This document shows, piece after piece, positions 33,274-36,131 of a DNA stretch of 36,131 bases. The stretch is taken from contig CALZXH010000017.1 in assembly GCA_945830055.1 (NCBI GenBank), forward strand, positions 1 to 36,131, read 5' to 3'. Under the pieces are notes generated by a model. It did no database searches and had not been told where the DNA came from. It saw nothing but the letters and a program-made list of their open reading frames with translations. Each line of letters starts with the position of its first letter. Position 1 is the stretch's first letter. Position numbers and translations under genes: made by a program. The stretch comes from an uncultured Prevotella sp. GTDB lineage: Bacteria; Bacteroidota; Bacteroidia; Bacteroidales; Bacteroidaceae.

Positions 33274-34098
33274 ATGGCAGTACGTAAATTCAAACCGGTA
33301 ACTCCGGGACAAAGACACAAGGTTATTGGCACGTTCGAGGAAATTACTGCATCCGTGCCAGAGAAGTCTCTCGTTTACGGTAAGCGTTCTACCGGCGGTC
33401 GAAACAACACCGGTAAAATGACTGTCCGCTACATGGGCGGTGGCCACAGAAGGAAGTATCGTATCATCGACTTCAAACGAGAGAAAGATGGTGTTCCAGC
33501 AACAGTAAAGACAATCGAATACGATCCCAACCGTTCGGCTCGTATCGCGTTGCTTTTCTATGCTGATGGTGAAAAACGTTATATCATTGCTCCTAATGGA
33601 CTGCAGGTAGGTGCTACCTTGATGTCCGGCGCAAATGCAGTGCCTGAGATTGGTAATGCGTTGCCCCTGGCAAACATCCCCGTAGGTACCGTAATTCACA
33701 ACATTGAATTGCGCCCGGGACAAGGAGCGCTGCTCGTTCGTTCGGCTGGTAATTTTGCTCAGTTGACCTCTCGCGAAGGAAACTACTGTGTGATCAAGCT
33801 CCCCTCAGGAGAGACACGCCAAATCCTTAGCGCTTGTAAAGCTACAATCGGTAGTGTAGGCAACTCTGACCACGCTCTGGAGAAGTCTGGTAAGGCTGGA
33901 CGCTCTCGCTGGTTGGGTCGTCGTCCTCACAACCGTGGTGTTGTGATGAACCCCCACGATCACCCGATGGGTGGTGGTGAAGGACGCCAGTCTGGAGGTC
34001 ATCCTCGTTCACGTAAGGGCTTGTATGCAAAGGGTCTTAAGACACGTGCACCTAAGAAACTTTCTAACAAGTACATTATCGAAAGAGCAAGTAAGTAA
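33274..34098 (+). CDS. rplB: 50S ribosomal protein L2
   Basis: A 274-residue L2 with the conserved beginning [22 protein letters not shown]. The peptidyl-transferase-proximal segment [21 protein letters not shown] (about 228-248), including the invariant histidine, is present. It follows rplW by 6 nt and precedes rpsS by 22 nt. Confidence 0.99.
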   Translation: MAVRKFKPVTPGQRHKVIGTFEEITASVPEKSLVYGKRSTGGRNNTGKMTVRYMGGGHRRKYRIIDFKREKDGVPATVKTIEYDPNRSARIALLFYADGEKRYIIAPNGLQVGATLMSGANAVPEIGNALPLANIPVGTVIHNIELRPGQGALLVRSAGNFAQLTSREGNYCVIKLPSGETRQILSACKATIGSVGNSDHALEKSGKAGRSRWLGRRPHNRGVVMNPHDHPMGGGEGRQSGGHPRSRKGLYAKGLKTRAPKKLSNKYIIERASK

Positions 34099-34120
34099 TC
34101 AAGTTAACCAAGAGTAAATT

Positions 34121-34387
34121 ATGAGTCGTTCATTAAAAAAAGGTCCCTATATCAACGTGGCACTCGAGAAGAAGATTCTCGCTATGAATGAGAGCGGAAA
34201 GAAGAGTGTTGTGAAAACATGGGCCAGAGCTTCAATGATTTCCCCCGATTTCGTGGGACATACTGTTGCAGTTCATAACGGAAATAAATTTATCCCTGTT
34301 TACATTACTGAAAACATGGTCGGACACAAGCTCGGCGAGTTCTCGCCCACACGTCGCTTCGGTGGCCATGCCGGTAACAAGAAATAA
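34121..34387 (+). CDS. rpsS: 30S ribosomal protein S19
   Basis: An 88-residue S19 ([12 protein letters not shown], then [22 protein letters not shown] and [17 protein letters not shown]), complete and of normal length. It binds 16S rRNA in the 30S head with S13. Its place between rplB and rplV is the standard S10-operon order. Confidence 0.99.
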   Translation: MSRSLKKGPYINVALEKKILAMNESGKKSVVKTWARASMISPDFVGHTVAVHNGNKFIPVYITENMVGHKLGEFSPTRRFGGHAGNKK

Positions 34388-34421
34388 CAGGTCTTAATCC
34401 ACCAGTAAAAAAGAATTTATA

Positions 34422-34823
34422 ATGGGAGCAAGAAAACATATTAAGGCTGAAGAAAGAAAACAAGCCCTTAAAACACAGTATTTTGCTAAGTTGAAAGGCG
34501 TTCCTTCTTCCCCGCGTAAAATGCGCTATGTCGTAGATATGGTGCGCGGAATGGAAGTGAACCGCGCTCTCGGCGTACTTCGTTTCTCTAAGAAAGCTGC
34601 TGCTGCTGACGTAGAAAAACTGCTGCGCTCAGCCATCGCCAACTGGGAGGCTAAAAACGACAGGAAGGCCGAAGATGGTGAACTCTACATCTCTAAGGTA
34701 TTTGTAGATGAGGGAGTAACTATGAAACGTATGAGACCCGCACCGCAGGGACGTGGATACAGAATCCGTAAGCGCTCTAACCACGTTACGCTGTTTGTTG
34801 ACGCAAAGAATAATGACAAATAA
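34422..34823 (+). CDS. rplV: 50S ribosomal protein L22
   Basis: A 133-residue L22 ([31 protein letters not shown], then the long beta-hairpin [17 protein letters not shown] that lines the exit tunnel). This tunnel hairpin, where macrolide-resistance changes occur in other species, looks typical, with no duplication or deletion. It precedes rpsC by 8 nt. Confidence 0.99.
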   Translation: MGARKHIKAEERKQALKTQYFAKLKGVPSSPRKMRYVVDMVRGMEVNRALGVLRFSKKAAAADVEKLLRSAIANWEAKNDRKAEDGELYISKVFVDEGVTMKRMRPAPQGRGYRIRKRSNHVTLFVDAKNNDK

Positions 34824-34831
34824 TAAGTAGA

Positions 34832-35554
34832 ATGGGACAGAAAGTTAATCCAATAAGCAACCGTCTGGGTATCGTAAGAGGTTGGGACTCAAATTGGTTC
34901 GGAGGCAAGAACTTCGGAGACAATCTGGTTGAAGACCAGAAAATCCGCAAGTACCTCAACGAGCGCCTGGCAAAGGCCAGTGTATCGCGCATCGTTATCG
35001 AACGTACATTGAAGCTGGTTACCATTACTATTTGCACGGCTCGTCCGGGTATTGTCATTGGTAAGGGCGGACAGGATGTTGACAAGCTCAAGGAAGAGCT
35101 GAAGAAGCTCTACGACAAGGAGATCCAGATCAACATCTTCGAAGTTAAGAAACCTGAGCTTGACGCCAATATCGTTGGCAACAACATCGCTCGTCAGGTA
35201 GAAGGAAAGATCGCTTATCGTCGCGCTATCAAGATGGCTATCGCCAATACCATGCGCGCCGGTGCAGAGGGAATCAAAGTACAGATTACCGGACGTCTGA
35301 ACGGTGCCGAAATGGCACGCAAGGAAATGTACAAAGAAGGACGTACTCCCTTGCACACATTCCGTGCAGACATCGATTTCTGTCAGGCAGAGGCTCTCAC
35401 CAAGGTGGGATTGCTCGGCATCAAGGTTTGGATTTGCAGAGGTGAGGTATATGGCAAGCCCGATTTGGCCCCCAACTTCACACAGGACAAGAACAACGGC
35501 CGTGCAGCAAGTAACAATGGTGGCAGAAAGTTCCGTGGTAAGAAGAGTAAATAA
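34832..35554 (+). CDS. rpsC: 30S ribosomal protein S3
   Basis: A 240-residue S3 with a KH domain ([26 protein letters not shown], GxxG-type loop IGKGG). The C-terminal domain has [33 protein letters not shown], the mRNA entry and helicase region. The tail is basic ([11 protein letters not shown]). It is complete and of normal length; rplP follows after 22 nt. Confidence 0.99.
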   Translation: MGQKVNPISNRLGIVRGWDSNWFGGKNFGDNLVEDQKIRKYLNERLAKASVSRIVIERTLKLVTITICTARPGIVIGKGGQDVDKLKEELKKLYDKEIQINIFEVKKPELDANIVGNNIARQVEGKIAYRRAIKMAIANTMRAGAEGIKVQITGRLNGAEMARKEMYKEGRTPLHTFRADIDFCQAEALTKVGLLGIKVWICRGEVYGKPDLAPNFTQDKNNGRAASNNGGRKFRGKKSK

Positions 35555-35576
35555 CCGTTTAAAGTAAGAAGCTATC

Positions 35577-36005
35577 ATGTTACAACCTAAGAGAGTAAAA
35601 TATAGAAGACCTCAAGATGGTCGCGGCAACAAAGGCAACGCCCACAGAGGTACACAGCTGGCTTTCGGCTCATTCGGCATCAAGACACTTGAGGCCAAGT
35701 GGATTGACAGCCGTCAGATTGAGGCAGCCCGTGTAGCTGTCAACCGTTACATGCAGCGCGAGGGTCAGGTTTGGATCCGCATTTTCCCGGATAAGCCAAT
35801 CACCCGCAAGCCTGCTGACGTCCGAATGGGTAAAGGTAAGGGAGATCCCGCAGGATGGGTTGCACCTGTGACTCCAGGACGTATCCTCTTTGAAGTGGAG
35901 GGAGTTTCTTTTGACATCGCTAAGGAGGCACTTCGCCTCGCTGCTCAGAAACTGCCAGTGAAGACTAAGTTTGTTGTTAGACGTGATTACGATAAAAACG
36001 CTTAA
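35577..36005 (+). CDS. rplP: 50S ribosomal protein L16
   Basis: A 142-residue L16 near the A-site tRNA elbow, starting [21 protein letters not shown] and containing [38 protein letters not shown] and [11 protein letters not shown]. It is complete. The rpmC start is 2 nt beyond its stop. Confidence 0.99.
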   Translation: MLQPKRVKYRRPQDGRGNKGNAHRGTQLAFGSFGIKTLEAKWIDSRQIEAARVAVNRYMQREGQVWIRIFPDKPITRKPADVRMGKGKGDPAGWVAPVTPGRILFEVEGVSFDIAKEALRLAAQKLPVKTKFVVRRDYDKNA

Positions 36006-36007
36006 TT

Positions 36008-36131
36008 ATGAAGATTAAAGAAGTAAGAGAACTCGAGACCAAGGATTTGGTTGAAAGAATCGATGCCGAGGTTGCTAAGTACAACCAGATGAAGTTGAAC
36101 CATGCAATCACTCCAATGGAGAATCCATCTG
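36008..36131 (+). CDS. rpmC: 50S ribosomal protein L29, 3' end cut by window edge
   Basis: The first 41 codons read MKIKEVRELETKDLVERIDA and on into EVAKYNQMKLNHAI, the usual L29 coiled start that binds 23S rRNA beside L23 at the tunnel exit. The frame is open to the window end. Its position directly after rplP is the standard S10-operon order. Confidence 0.95.
   Translation, partial: MKIKEVRELETKDLVERIDAEVAKYNQMKLNHAITPMENPS

Overview
The window looks like chromosomal DNA of a Bacteroidales bacterium, most likely Prevotellaceae or a close relative. The reasons are: Bacteroidota-type promoters (TTTG or TTG, about 19-20 bp, then TAnnTTTG) before several operons; no Shine-Dalgarno-like sites; a 350-residue NusB; a DUF5606 protein; a BACON-like lipoprotein; a secreted PKD protein with a C-terminal sorting-type tail; and a str operon that runs rpsL-rpsG-fusA-rpsJ without tuf. 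The genus is an inference. I saw no phage, plasmid, CRISPR array or intact insertion sequence.

Layout. Bases 1-7151 are all on the minus strand: a partial ribD (cut by the window edge), a GH78-type alpha-L-rhamnosidase, a secreted PKD protein, an HD-domain protein and an oxaloacetate decarboxylase/pyruvate carboxylase-B-like carboxyltransferase. A lone plus-strand lipoprotein follows (7467-8240). A second minus-strand run (8256-13328, read right to left) is rplY-pth-hslR-lipoprotein-Na+/Ca2+ exchanger, then a preQ1-I riboswitch, then a queuosine-precursor transporter (yhhQ) and queF.

Bases 13661-21221 are a plus-strand housekeeping run: nusB, yajC, a YbbR-like protein, coaE, DUF5606, prmC, pyrE, an SRPBCC protein, argH and a four-cysteine Rieske-like lipoprotein. 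Two tRNAs (Gly-GCC, Leu-UAA) follow with their own promoter and terminator. A minus-strand group then holds a DNA/RNA endonuclease, a membrane LytTR regulator and bcp. Next is a 600-base gene-poor stretch with an unusual repeat and inverted-repeat structure, followed by a plus-strand lipoprotein, an AlkD-like DNA glycosylase and a PL10 pectate lyase.

From 27639 to the end is the ribosomal region: rpsL, rpsG, fusA, rpsJ, then rplC, rplD, rplW, rplB, rpsS, rplV, rpsC, rplP and the start of rpmC. It is not one simple operon. A terminator-like hairpin follows rpsJ, and a full promoter plus a structured leader of about 180 nt precede rplC. Structured RNA is also visible between rpsL and rpsG and between fusA and rpsJ.

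The best leads are the preQ1-I riboswitch over yhhQ-queF, the leader RNAs of the ribosomal region (candidate autoregulatory elements), the carboxyltransferase whose biotinyl-like domain lacks the biotin lysine, and the 24050-24140 repeat element.
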